Positions 1 through 8,999 are shown, counted from the stretch's first letter. The stretch: 64,000 bases of DNA from Halichoerus grypus (GCF_964656455.1 NC_135719.1:73272283-73336282); one strand, 5' to 3'. Notes: a model not told the origin generated them from the letters alone. Numbers and translations are program-made.

Positions 1-779
1 TTGCATTCCCACCAACAGTGTAGGAGGGTTCCCTTTCTCTGCATCCTTGCCAACATCTGTCGTTTCCTGGCTTGTTAATTTTAGCCATTCTGACTGGTGT
101 GACTCACTGATGTTTTTGATTTGGATTTCCCTGATGCCGAGTCATGTTGAGTACTTTTTCATTGTGTCTGTTGGCCATTTGGATGTCTTCTTTGGAAAAG
201 TATCTGTTCATGTCTTTTGCCCATTTTTTAATTGGATTATTTGTTCTTTGGGTGTTGAGTTTGATAAGTTCTTTATAGATTTTGGATACTAACCCTTTAT
301 CTGATATGTCATTTGCAAATATCTTCTCCCATTCTGTCCATTGTCTTTTGGTTTTGTTGACTGTTTCCTTTGCTGTGCAAAAGCTTTTAATCTTGATGAA
401 GTCCCAATAGTTCATTTTTGCCCTTGCTTCCCTTGCCTTTGGTGATGTTTCTAGGAAGAAGTTGCTGCAGCTGAGGTCGAAGAGGTTGCTGCCTGTGTTC
501 TCCTCTAGCATTTTGATGGACTCCTGTCTCACATTGAGGTCTTTCATCCATTTTGAGTCTATTTTTGTGTGTGGTTTATGGAAATGGTCCAGTTTCATTC
601 TTCTGCATGTGGCTGTCCAACTTTCCCAACACCATTTGTTGAAGAGACTGTCTTTTTTCCATTGGACATTCTTTCCTGCTTTGTCGAAGATTAGTTGACC
701 ATAGAGTTGAGGGTCCATTTCTGGTCTCTCTATTCTGTTCCATTGATCTGTGTGTCTGTTTTTGTGCCAGTACCATACT
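1..779 (-). mobile_element. L1 (LINE-1) fragment, 3' half of ORF2, continues off the left edge
   Basis: The reverse strand encodes the C-terminal third of L1 ORF2p, the endonuclease/reverse transcriptase that copies L1 RNA into the genome. Recognisable motifs include [32 protein letters not shown] and [16 protein letters not shown]. The region shows carnivoran-type L1 sequence with frame breaks, so it is not functional. The element's 3' end lies outside the window to the left. At about 779 the L1 sequence switches strand, and the plus-strand piece that follows (780-1246) supplies the ORF2 segment immediately upstream in the consensus. This is the signature of a 5' inversion. The mobile-element call is certain; the exact subfamily is not determined. 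Confidence 0.95.
104..718 (-). pseudogene. L1 ORF2 C-terminal fragment, open for 204 codons
   Basis: This is the longest uninterrupted frame in the window, but it is only a part of L1 ORF2p. It covers the region after the reverse transcriptase domain. It begins at an internal methionine within the [15 protein letters not shown] segment and ends at a stop just after GNPNQKHQ, in a segment where L1 ORF2 normally stays open. A neighbouring minus frame (576-797) reads the same L1 DNA out of register. No endonuclease or reverse transcriptase catalytic motif is present, so no activity is expected. Confidence 0.85.
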
Positions 780-1246
780 CATGGATTGGAAGAACAAATA
801 TTTTTTTTTTTTTTTAAGATTTTATTTATTTATTTGACAGAGAGAGACACAGTGAGAGAGGGAACACAAGCAGGGGGGAGTGGGAGAGGGAGAAGCAGGC
901 TTCCCGCTGAGCAGGGAGCCTGTTGTGGGACTCAATCCCAGGACCCTGGGATCATGACCTGAGCCGAAGGCAGATGCTTAACGACTGAGCCACCCAGGCG
1001 CCCCTGGAAGAACAAATATTGTGAAGATGTCAATGCTACCTAGAGCAATCTACACATTTAATACAATCCCTATCAAAATACCATCAACTTTTTTCAAAGA
1101 AATGGAACAAATAATCCTAAAATTTGTATGGAACCAGAAAAGACCCCGAATAGCCAGAGGAATGTTGAAAAAGAAAAGCAAAGCTGGTGGCATCACAATT
1201 CCGGACTTCAAGCTCTATTACAAAGCTGTCATCATCAAGACAGTAT
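780..1246 (+). mobile_element. Inverted 5' segment of the same L1 (ORF2 upstream part), split by a SINE
   Basis: The plus strand encodes L1 ORF2 text ([19 protein letters not shown], then [14 protein letters not shown] and [16 protein letters not shown]). It ends at KAVIIKTVY, at about position 1246. In the L1 consensus the next residues are those that begin the minus-strand piece at 779. The two pieces are therefore adjacent in the parent element but lie head to head here, as twin priming produces. A Can-SINE occupies 803-1004 and is flanked by a perfect 16-bp duplication of L1 sequence. The frame 1021-1488 runs past the L1 end into unrelated DNA and is not a gene. Confidence 0.9.
803..1004 (-). 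mobile_element. Can-SINE (tRNA-derived), minus strand, inside L1
   Basis: A run of T is followed by AAGATTTTATTTATTTATT, a purine-rich body, and the complement of the tRNA-like head ending GAGCCACCCAGGCGCCCC. It is flanked by a perfect 16-bp TSD, TGGAAGAACAAATATT, at 787-802 and 1005-1020. It belongs to the subtype whose body reads GAGAGGGAACACAAGCAG, as do the copies at 16359 and 57284. The perfect TSD suggests a rather recent insertion, younger than the host L1. Confidence 0.97.
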
Positions 1247-1329
1247 ATATGTCTTTCTTCAGTCTCTCCTTGCCCTCTGTGTGGGGGCCAGTTTTAGATT
1301 TTACCCAGGAAGCTCCTGAGGTTTTCAAC

Positions 1330-1575
1330 CAACAGAAGTATCTGTGCAGAATTATATTCCCACAAGCAGTGCTTGAGAGTGCTTCTCTTATCTCATCTTT
1401 GCTTCTGTGTTGGATGATTATCACAATTTTGGGTAAATATTTAGGTGAAAAATGGTATCTAAAATATGCTTCAGTTTTATTTCTTTGATTATTAATGTGA
1501 TATATTTAAAATTTTTCCTATTTATTAGCCATTTTATTTGACTCTTATTATTCATTTTTTATGAGGTAAAATACC
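1330..1575 (-). mobile_element. Older, diverged L1 fragment (antisense)
   Basis: The plus strand resembles a degraded antisense L1 ORF2/3' region: ATTCCCACAAGCAGTGCTTG is close to the usual ATTCCCACCAACAGTGTA..., followed by AAAAATGGTATCT and TTTCTTTGATTATTAATGTG. Similarity is by eye and interrupted by many substitutions and gaps, so the boundaries are approximate. It lies next to the younger L1 but is far more diverged, so it is probably a separate, earlier insertion. Confidence 0.6.
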
Positions 1576-2488
1576 AATTTATCTAAGTAACTTATGTACT
1601 TATAAAAATTTATGTACTTATCACATATATATGAGAAACCTCACCAAAAAGGGGAATTGGGTAGGGAAAGAAACTTTAAAAGATCAGCACACTGTCAGCC
1701 CAAAGACTGTAGAGTTCTCAGCCAGACAGAGTGGCCAATATGCCCCAACCCCCCCCTTTTTTTGCCCCCAAAAAGCAAAGTTTCAAAATAGTATAAAATT
1801 TAAAAACCATTCTGTACATAAGCTATTCAAGATTTCTCTAGCACTCACTGATACAAAGCATGATGAGATGGCATTTTTAGAGACAGCAGCTTCAGACCCC
1901 GAAAAGGGTAATAAGGTGAGTTTATTTCATTTGGCTAAATCAGTGGCAAACACAATTTTCTTTTTTCTTTCAAGGAGGCAGGAAAGCATGTAAGTGGTCA
2001 CCTCAACATAAGGGGGACATAATGAACCATTCTGTGAGTGGTTGGGAAAGGGGTAAAGAAAAGACAAGGGGTTGGTCTCAGGTAGAGGTCTCAATATCTT
2101 ATTAATTTGTTTGGTCACTTCTGATGAAAAAAAATTAAAAGTAAAGTTTTTCAAAGATAAGCTGAAAACCTGAGCCATACTCTTTTTTGGCTAACTCCTT
2201 CTGGAATCACCTTTCTAATTTGGCTGGTATATTGAACAGAGCAGTGATGTTTCCCAGAATGGGTCTCCTTCTGGGCTCTGGCTCTCAGTAAGGCAGGCCC
2301 CTTTTGCTTTCCTTCCTCTGTGGAGAGGGCAGTATGCATTAAGCTGAAAAGTGACTTTCCAAATGTGAGGAAGGGGTTAGACTGCTGCTTCAGAACTGCG
2401 GAATTATTTAGAATGTTTTACAAATGGTCACTACATCAACAGCAATGAAAAAGGTAATTACAAAGTGTGTACATCACAGCATACTTTT
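1576..2488. other. Noncoding stretch, possibly distal 3' UTR of the TPM3 retrocopy
   Basis: No gene is visible. The plus strand has a short direct repeat of TTATGTACTTAT near 1590-1625 and a C/T run near 1750. Read on the minus strand, the DNA from about 2490 down to about 1640 is not clearly repetitive and has a UTR-like look, including AATAAA near 1925. It could be the continuation of the tropomyosin retrocopy 3' UTR beyond the SINE at 2489, but no poly(A) tail or TSD was found to fix its end. Confidence 0.35.
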
Positions 2489-2724
2489 TTAAAAAAAAGA
2501 TTTATTTATTTGAGAGAGAGCGAGAGAGAATGCACAGAGGGAGGGGCAGAGGGAGAGAGAGAATCTCAAGCAGACTCCCAGCTGATCATGAGTCCATCGT
2601 GGGACTGGTGGGGCTTGATCTCACTATCCTGAGATCGTGACCCTGAGATCATGACCCTGAGATCATGACCTGAGCCGAAATCAAGAGTTGGACACTTAAC
2701 TGACTGAGCCACCCAGGCGCCCCC
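2489..2724 (-). mobile_element. Can-SINE, minus strand, with an internal 14-bp tandem expansion
   Basis: The A-tail side (TTTTAAAAAAAAGATTTATT) is on the left and the tRNA-like head (GAGCCACCCAGGCGCCCC) on the right. Flanks show a 13-bp duplication with one mismatch: ACAGCATACTTTT at 2476-2488 and ACAACATACTTTT at 2728-2740. Three head-to-tail copies of the 14-mer CCTGAGATCATGAC (the first with G for A) occupy 2628-2669, where other copies have one. The element appears to lie in the 3' UTR-like flank of the TPM3 retrocopy. Confidence 0.95.
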
Positions 2725-2740
2725 ATTACAACATACTTTT

Positions 2741-3001
2741 AAGGACACTTCACATTGTGCTCACATTCCCTTAAATATTATTCCCAACGGTGCTCAGCCT
2801 CAAGCCTGACTGCAATCTCTGGGGAGAGGTGGACACTAGTGAAAAAGACACTGGGGTTGGGGTGGGAAAAATGGCAAAAGGAGAAAGCAGCCTTTCAGTT
2901 AAAGGTCAGCCATCAGTTTCAAGGCCAGCTTTGGGCAGGCTGGCCTCAGGCTGGAGCTGGTGTCAGGGGGAAGAGCAGCTGCAGGGTGGGACTGGGGTGC
3001 T
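2741..3001 (-). other. Probable 3' UTR part of the TPM3 retrocopy
   Basis: This lies directly downstream of the tropomyosin stop codon on the minus strand. It is GC-richer than its surroundings, carries no obvious repeat, and reads like a transcribed 3' UTR. A processed copy should keep 3' UTR sequence here, so the assignment follows from position more than from recognised sequence. Alignment with TPM3 mRNA would settle it. Confidence 0.5.
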
Positions 3002-3726
3002 CTACATACCATTCAGGTCAGGCAGGAGCTGATCTGGCATCCTTTGTGTGCAAAGGTGCTCCTTTTTGGTGCATTTCAGCTTATCTTCCAAATCATCAAT
3101 TATCTTCTCTAGCTTGGCTACCAATCTCTCAGCAAACTCAGCATGGGTCTCTGCCTGCTTGAGTTTATCAGTAAGAATCTTTATCTCTTCTGCATATTTG
3201 TCTCCCTTTTGAGAGTACTTTTCTTCTGCAGCACTCAGACACTTTAGGTTCTGGTCCATCAGTCTTTTCTGCTCATCCACCTCCTCGCAGTGGAGTCTGC
3301 CAGCTCATCTCGGTCCTCTGTACATTCCAGGTCCCCCTCAGTAATCACCACCTTCTGAGCCACCCCTTCATACTTCTCATCTGCTTCTTCTGCAGAGTGC
3401 TCAGCTTGCTTGAATTGGATTTCCTGGAGTTCCATCTTTTCTTCATCTCTTAAGGCTCAGTTTTCAGTAACCTTCATACTTTTCTTACTCTCATCAGCAG
3501 CTTTCTCGGCTTCCTCCAGCTTTTGCAGGGCATGGTCCACCTCTTCTTCAACCAGCTGGATTCTCTGGTTTCAGGAGGCCACCTCAGCCTCAGCCTGCTC
3601 CTGGGCCCACCTTTCCACCTCCACTTCCTGCTGTAGGTGCTCGGCCCTCTCCTCTGCATCATTGGCTTGCTGCTGCAGAACCTGCAAGTTGTACTTCACT
3701 GCCTCGATGGTGGTGATCCCGGGCAT
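3002..3726 (-). pseudogene. TPM3: Processed pseudogene of tropomyosin 3 (short cytoskeletal isoform)
   Basis: The reverse strand encodes a tropomyosin, the coiled-coil protein that lies along actin filaments. From the start at 3726-3724 it reads like the short non-muscle N-terminus (GITTIEAV, then [14 protein letters not shown]). It continues through [20 protein letters not shown] text and ends with KLKCTKKEHLCTQRM...DLNGM and TAG at 3004-3002. That ending matches the cytoskeletal C-terminus of TPM3. The segment [20 protein letters not shown] matches the alternative exon 6b rather than 6a. All exon sequences are joined without introns, so it is a retrocopy. Lesions: an in-frame TGA at 3573-3571 (codon 52), a second TGA at 3459-3457 (codon 90), a 21-nt in-frame loss near 3530 and a 1-nt deletion near 3285-3298. 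The span is 725 nt against 747 nt for the 248-codon parent. Overlapping plus-strand frames (for example 3410-3799) are antisense shadows. Confidence 0.93.
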
Positions 3727-3800
3727 GGTGCCCTCCCGGCCCCTGCCAATGCTTGGCTTCCTGCCTCCTCCGCTCAGAGCTGCAGCCGCTTCTCTGTAAT
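3727..3800 (-). other. Probable 5' UTR of the TPM3 retrocopy
   Basis: This short GC-rich stretch upstream of the tropomyosin start codon contrasts with the AT-rich DNA beyond about 3800. A GC-rich leader just before the ATG is what a near full-length processed copy would retain. The 5' boundary is set where GC content falls, next to an old dispersed repeat, and is approximate. Confidence 0.5.
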
Positions 3801-3807
3801 GCTTTTT

Positions 3808-4330
3808 GGTTATATGAAACAGAAAGCCACTTCAAACTAGCTTAACAAAAAATGGGAATTTCCTGACTCACTGATGGCTCCCAAGAACTACCTTACGTAG
3901 TGCTGAGTTCAGGGACTTGATATCATCATCCAGACTCAGACTGTCCGTCTCTCAGCTTGGATGTCCTCTGGACTGATGCAATTCAGTCAGATCTTTCCTC
4001 TTGGTGACAAAATGACCATGCAGAGATCCAGTCTTCTTAATCACTCAGTGAAGGAAGTGTCTCTTTTCCAGTCATTGTAGTACAGTCTCTCAAATGAGTC
4101 TCACTGGGTGGACACAGCCACGTGCTCATTCCTGACACAGTCATTCTGCCCAGGAATATAGAATGTGGGAATGGCCATATTTACCTTGTTCATCCACTTT
4201 TGGAGGGATAGAGACACTCAAAAAAGCCAAGAGGGAGCACATTGTTAGCCCAAAGGAAAATTAAGGTTCTGCTACAAAAAAATTAGGTGTCTTTTACAGT
4301 TTTAATTTTGCTCAAGGTGTTTTCTCATAT
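3808..4330 (+). repeat. Ancient dispersed mammalian repeat (family not named)
   Basis: The text AACTAGCTTAACAAAAAATG, a GGGAATTTCCTGACTCACTGA stretch, a CAGACT...CTCTCAGCTTGG part and a later CCAAAGGAAAATTAAGGTTC follow the order of a common old mammalian repeat. That repeat reads roughly AAACTAGCTTAAGCAAAAAAG...TTTATTGACTCAC and ends near AAAGGAAAATCAGGGTGCTG. I recognise the pattern but cannot name the family with confidence. Confidence 0.5.
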
Positions 4331-4472
4331 AAAGACAAAGTATTATGTGGTCAAATTAAAGTTTTCCTATAATTTCTTATCTAACTTTAAAGCTTAAAAA
4401 GTCACAGAATCAATAAAGTTACTTTCTATTTTCTTCAGTTTTTATGGTTTATATTTTTGCACTTATCTTTTT

Positions 4473-4654
4473 TTTTTAAAGATTTTATTTGAGAGAGAGA
4501 GAGTGAGCATGCAGAGCAGTGGGAGGGAGAGGCAGAGGGAGAAGCAGACTCCCCACTGAGCAGGGAGCCCGATGCGGGACTCGATCCCAGGACCGTGAGC
4601 TCATGACCTGAGCTGAAGGCAGATGCTTAACCGACTGAGGCATCCAGGTGCCCC
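4473..4654 (-). mobile_element. Can-SINE, minus strand
   Basis: The T-run plus AAAGATTTTATTTGAGAGAG stands on the left, and the diverged tRNA-like head (GAGGCATCCAGGTGCCCC) on the right. A perfect 14-bp TSD, TGCACTTATCTTTT, is at 4459-4472 and 4655-4668. The body includes GAGCAGGGAGCCCGATGCGG, typical of the tRNA-related part. Confidence 0.96.
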
Positions 4655-4821
4655 TGCACTTATCTTTTAATTAAACTAGAATTAAATAGACTTAAAAGCT
4701 AAATAAATTACTAAATATTTCAGTAATATTTATTGCTGAAACTGATTTATCAACATTTATAATATATAAATTTTAATGAACACTACTTTCTATTTCTAAG
4801 TCATTTATTGACTTTTTCTAT

Positions 4822-5091
4822 TTTTTTAAGATTTATTTATTTATTTTTATTATTATGTTATGTTAATCACCATACATTACATCATTAGTTTTTGATGTAG
4901 TGTTCCATGATTCATTGTTTGCATATAACACCCAGTGCTCCATGCAGTACATGCCCTCTTTAATACCCATTACCAGGCTAACCCATCCCTCCTCCCCCCT
5001 CCCCTCTAGAACCCTCAGTTTGTTTCTCAGAGTCTCTCATGGTTCGTCTCCCCTCCAATTTCCCTCCCTTCATTCTTCCCTTCCTGCTATC
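4822..5091 (-). mobile_element. L1 3' UTR end (antisense)
   Basis: The plus strand is the reverse complement of the L1 3' end seen in sense orientation at 50651-50900. Shared pieces include the complement of GGAACACTACATCAAAAACT and of the C-rich/G-rich tract near 5000 (CCTCCTCCCCCCTCCCCTC here). A T-rich tail at 4822-4850 is the poly(A) side. No coding sequence remains. A second L1 end follows directly at 5092. Confidence 0.9.
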
Positions 5092-5448
5092 TTCTTCTTC
5101 TTTTTTTTTTTTTTTTAACATATAATGTATTATTTATTTCAGAGGTACAGGTCTTACACAATTCACAGCGCTCACTATAGCACATACCCTCCCCAATGTC
5201 TTATCACCCAGCCACCCCATCCCTCCCACCCCCACCACTCCAGCAACCCTCAGTTTGTTTCCTGAGATTAAGAATTCCTCGTATCAGTGAGCTCATATGA
5301 TACATGTCTTTCTCTGATTGACTTATTTCGCTCAGCATAATACCCTCCAGTTCCATCCACGTCGTTGCAAATGGCAAGATTTCATTCCTTTTGATGGCTG
5401 CATAATATTCCATTGTGTATATATACCACATCTTCTTTATCCATTCAT
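5092..5448 (-). mobile_element. Second, different L1 3' end with ORF2 C-terminus (antisense)
   Basis: A T-run at about 5100-5117 is followed by ACATATAATGTATTATTTAT and the complement of the ORF2 C-terminal end. The minus strand encodes WYIYTMEYYAAIKRNEILPF and then LEGIMLSEISQSEKDMYHMS, inside the frame 5204-5506. Its 3' UTR differs from that of the L1 at 4822-5091, so these are two subfamilies stacked in the same direction. It is 5'-truncated at about 5448, where an older SINE begins. Confidence 0.9.
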
Positions 5449-5552
5449 TAAGATTTATTTTTAAGTAATCTCTATACCCAGTGTGGGGCTTGAACTTACA
5501 ACCCAAAGATCAAGAGTTGCATGCTCCACCAACTGAACCAACCTGGTGCCCC
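5449..5552 (-). mobile_element. Older tRNA-derived SINE of carnivoran type, minus strand
   Basis: The text AAGATTTATTTTTAAGTAAT, then CTCTATACCC, GGGGCTTGAACTTACAACCC and a diverged head ending ACCTGGTGCCCC, forms a shorter SINE than the roughly 190-bp copies elsewhere. The copy at 43036-43145 has the same build. High divergence suggests an older subfamily. Confidence 0.85.
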
Positions 5553-5640
5553 TTTTCTGTCTATTCTTATGCCAGCACTATAGCATTTTAGTTATTGTAG
5601 CTATGTAATATGCTTTGATATTTGGTGGGACAAATAAACG
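5553..5640 (-). mobile_element. Old L1 fragment (antisense)
   Basis: TCTGTCTATTCTTATGCCAG, then ACTATAGC, TTTAGTTATTGTAGCTATGT and ATATTTGGT, follow the order of antisense L1 ORF2 text in old elements (usually TCTATTCCATTG...CCAGTACCA...TAATTACTATAGCTTTGTA). It is short and diverged, so the subfamily is unknown. Confidence 0.65.
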
Positions 5641-7538
5641 GCAGGTAGCTTAAATGAGAGGGGGATAGAAAGACCTAGAGTCAAGAGTTTTACCTACTAC
5701 AATAGAGCCTGTTTTTACCCAGAAGAGGCTGCCTGTACAGTGGGCTCTCTTGGAGCTGAGGTTAAGGAGTAATTAAAAGGAAGAAGAGAGTAAAAAGGTG
5801 GGGACATAGGGCCATGGTATCCAAACATCACTACTGTTTTAAAATATGGCAGTGGCTGTGTATTACAAAAGATGTGGTCTTCTCTAATTGGAGCTCAAGG
5901 CAAATTATTATGTAGGCAGTTTCTTTTTAGCACTTTTTTTTTTCATTTTTCGTTCTCACTTGCTTTTGGCATCTCCAGGTTAGGCTATTGATGCCACTCA
6001 TGCTTCAGAGAGTGAGTGGCACCAGTTAGATGTTAGTGCTTTGTGAGCTTGCTGCTTCCAGGACTATGCCAGGGATAGAGGTGGCACCTAACACTGAGAA
6101 ATGACCTGTCACAGTCACGCTGAAGCCTGTCATGAGGGCTGCTGGAGACCTGCTGGAGACCCACTGGAGACCCACTGGGGACCTGCTGGAGACCTGCTGC
6201 CTCCTAATAACATCACCTAAGCAATGTCCTTTTTATTCCCCTTAAGGCTTTTCTGTCTCTACTACAGCTCAGAAGGAATCTTAGAAGGAGTATTATGCCT
6301 CTTGCTTAGCCATCAAATGTTTATTAAACTGTCAGAATTTACTGGGCATTGCTTGGGAATTTTAATATAAATAAAATATTATCCCCCTTTTTAAGGAGTT
6401 CATTGTCAGGTCCAATAGTTCTTAGTTCCTTACCTTTGCTTTCCCAAAGTTTAGGCTCCCACTCTGAGGCCCTAAGGCGCTTGACATTGCCTTCCATATT
6501 TAAACAGATTCTATAACCTTTAGGGTTCCCACTTATGCCTTTTGTGGCAGGAGTGACTCCCCCCCGCCCCCTTACCTCCTTCTATTATCCCAGGCCTGAC
6601 TTTGTTTTTAAGCATGCAGTATTAGAGCCTTTTTTGATTTTTCCTCCTGATAGAATACTTTGTTTTAAACTCAGTGAGCTCCTTTTGCTAAAGTTGACAT
6701 GACAAGATCTTCTTACCCTGGACATCTTAAATCTGGACTCTTCAAAGCCTGGGCTTCACCTTACATAGCTCTGTTGTTGAATTCTTGGGAGTTTGGGGTA
6801 CTTATGATTACATTTTACTCTATTCCTATGAAATTCTGTTGTTGACAGGGACATTCTGGTGGGTCAGATGAACCTGTAGCTGTGTCAAAACCATTTCACT
6901 CTCAAGAAGGCACAGTGGCTCTGAGTGCTTCTCAGTGGCCAGGGATATGCTTCTTTCTTCATTGATCCTGTTAAGTGACAAGATCCTGTCTTTTGGGGTG
7001 AAAAATATCCATGTGATTATATGCTCTAATTTATCATTCAGTGATCATATTAGCTATGTTGCCTCTTGCATTCCATCATCTGGGCCCCCCTGAGCTGTGA
7101 GGCTAATACCCTTCTCAGGAAGGCACTGACTTACTCATCAAAGGGGACTACTTCCTCTCCATACCGCTCTGTCTCCCTGGAAGCCTTCCAACAGGACATC
7201 AGCGTTTACAAATTGATTTGCACTACCTTGGCCAGAATGTAATTCTAATTCCAATTTCTTCTCCTGCAGGTCTTCTACAAAATTCCAACTATTCCTGTCT
7301 GAGTTTCCCTTTCTTCTTGTCCAATAGTTGCTCTTCAGTTTTATTTGTTTATTTGCTGATTTTTGACAAAAATCTTCCTTTTTACCAAGCTTAATTATTC
7401 TTCAAAGCCCTATTTATTTTCCAGTTCTTCCAAGAAGCCTACCTGAATACTCAAACTGACTTCAAAGTCACAATCAATTATATGATACTAATTTGGTACT
7501 TATTTATTGAACATCTTGCATCACAGGGTAAGATCATA
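5641..7538. other. Unique noncoding DNA
   Basis: No gene, young repeat or RNA gene is visible apart from the small tandem repeat at 6142. Open frames are short and show no family resemblance. A run of C/G near 6562 and T-runs near 5935 are simple low-complexity patches. Confidence 0.6.
6142..6199 (+). repeat. 11-bp tandem repeat, five units
   Basis: Five adjacent copies of CTGGAGACCYR-type 11-mers run from 6142 to 6196, followed by a partial CTG. Two versions alternate: CTGGAGACCTG (units 1 and 5), CTGGAGACCCA (units 2 and 3), and CTGGGGACCTG (unit 4). Confidence 0.95.
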
Positions 7539-7650
7539 GGCCTTAGAGACAGTTCTGCTGTTTTCGAGCTGCTTGAATTTGGGCAAGTTATTTACCACTT
7601 CTGGGCTTCAGTTTCTTCATTGGTGAAACAGGGCTAAGAATGACCTTTCT
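7539..7650 (+). repeat. MIR SINE fragment
   Basis: GCTTGAATTTGGGCAAGTTA, then TTTACCACTTCTGGGCTTCA, GTTTCTTCATTGGTGAAACA and GGGCTAAGAATGACC, match the MIR core order (TGGGCAAGTTACTTAACC, CTCAGTTTCCTCATCTGTAA, ATGGGGATAATAATA). This is a very old mammalian SINE. Confidence 0.8.
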
Positions 7651-7786
7651 TGGTATTGCTAGAGTCCGTCTAGTGTTCTATATGTTGTAGATGATCAAGA
7701 AGTGAAGAGGAAGTGCTTGCAGCTTCTTTTTGCCAATGATGGGTTTACTTTAGAAAATATTTCCCTGCTGCTCTAGACAAAATTTC

Positions 7787-8003
7787 CCCCCTTTTTAAAA
7801 AAGATGTATTTATTTATTTGTCAGGGAGAGCGGGAGAGAGAGAGAGAGGGCGAGCGAGAGCATGAACAGGGAGAAGGGCAGGCAGACGGAGAAGCAGGCT
7901 CCCCGCTGAGCAAGGAGCCCATGCGGGACTCCATCCCAGGACCCTGGGATCATGACCTGAGCCAAAGGCAGACGCTTAACCGACTGAGCCACCCAGGTGT
8001 CCC
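7787..8003 (-). mobile_element. Can-SINE, minus strand
   Basis: AAAAAAGATGTATTTATTTA, a GA-rich body and GACTGAGCCACCCAGGTGTCCC mark a minus-strand copy. The flanks AGACAAAATTTC (7775-7786) and AGGACAAAATTTC (8004-8016) form the TSD with a one-base difference. Frames 7804-8046 and 7810-8010 lie on this element and are not genes. Confidence 0.95.
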
Positions 8004-8016
8004 AGGACAAAATTTC

Positions 8017-8999
8017 TTATCAATGTTGATTAACAGTAGTCTTTAGCCACAAATCTTACTGAATTCTTAGATTAAGGATCATGATCTCAAAATTTCTGAA
8101 TTAACAATATAATGAGATTAGCTCAATTAATCTCATTGGAGTTCAAAACAGGGTAATAACAATAGTCATGTACTTCCCTGACAGATATCAGAAGAATGGA
8201 TAGCACATTGACCAGAGTGTGGCCACATAAAAATTATATCACTTACTGCAACATTCAGAGTGACTGGCTTTTCTCATGAATGGTACTGAAATGAGTTTAA
8301 ACAGTTTTTTAGGAAGTTTTCTTTATGCACTGGTTTCTCTTAGATTTTCCTAGCAATCTTCTTGGTCATGTTTAATCAGACATTTAATGAGGATTGACTT
8401 AGTAGCAGGGGTTGTTTTCAGAGAACTTGTTTTAATGTTGTTTCAGGAGAGTTACTGGCTGGCCCTAATTTGACTTATTGCATAGGTCAAGGCATTTCCT
8501 TTCATGCCCTCTTATTCTCCCTTTTATGAAGCCTCTCTGCTTAGCTCATAATTTCTAGTTCGAGTTCTGTCACAAGGGAACTGTGGGATCTTAGGACCTT
8601 ACTTTCTAAACAAAGGGATGAATTAGATGATTCTCAACAATTCTGAAAGTTAGCATATTTCCTTTAACATCACCATCAATTGTGTGTGTGTGTGGTGGAA
8701 GAAACAATATATTAACTGTATGTAGGTTTTATGCATGATTTTTTTATAATAAACAGTACATGTAATTTTATGCCATTTTCATAACTACCACAGTCAAAAT
8801 TTGTGGTTAAGCCTTTTACACTGCAGCATTCAAATTTTCTTAGCCACTGGCCTTTATAAATGTCTTACTGGTATACTGCTCTTCTTTCTTTTAACCCCAT
8901 CCCTTTTAGGACTTAGAGTATAACCTTGTTGAGAGTTCTAGGGCTTTGTTTGCATTTTCATTTCCTTTTTGGTTAAATTCATGTATGTGAAACATTACA
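8017..8999. other. Unique noncoding DNA
   Basis: No gene seen. A weak MIR-like text (GTTCTGTCACAAGGGAACTG to GATGAATTAGATGATTCTCA) lies at about 8560-8645, and a (GT)6 is near 8682. The rest shows no recognised element. Confidence 0.5.

Noticed and set aside
1021..1488. 155-codon plus-strand frame
   Set aside because: First half is L1 ORF2; the second half reads through into antisense L1 and unrelated DNA.
3410..3799. 129-codon plus-strand frame rich in Ser/Ala/Leu
   Set aside because: It is the antisense of the TPM3 retrocopy; tropomyosin's Glu/Lys/Ala-rich codons give long open antisense frames.
6142..6199. Possible CRISPR-like array
   Set aside because: Units are 11 bp in direct contact without spacers, and the DNA is mammalian; it is a minisatellite.
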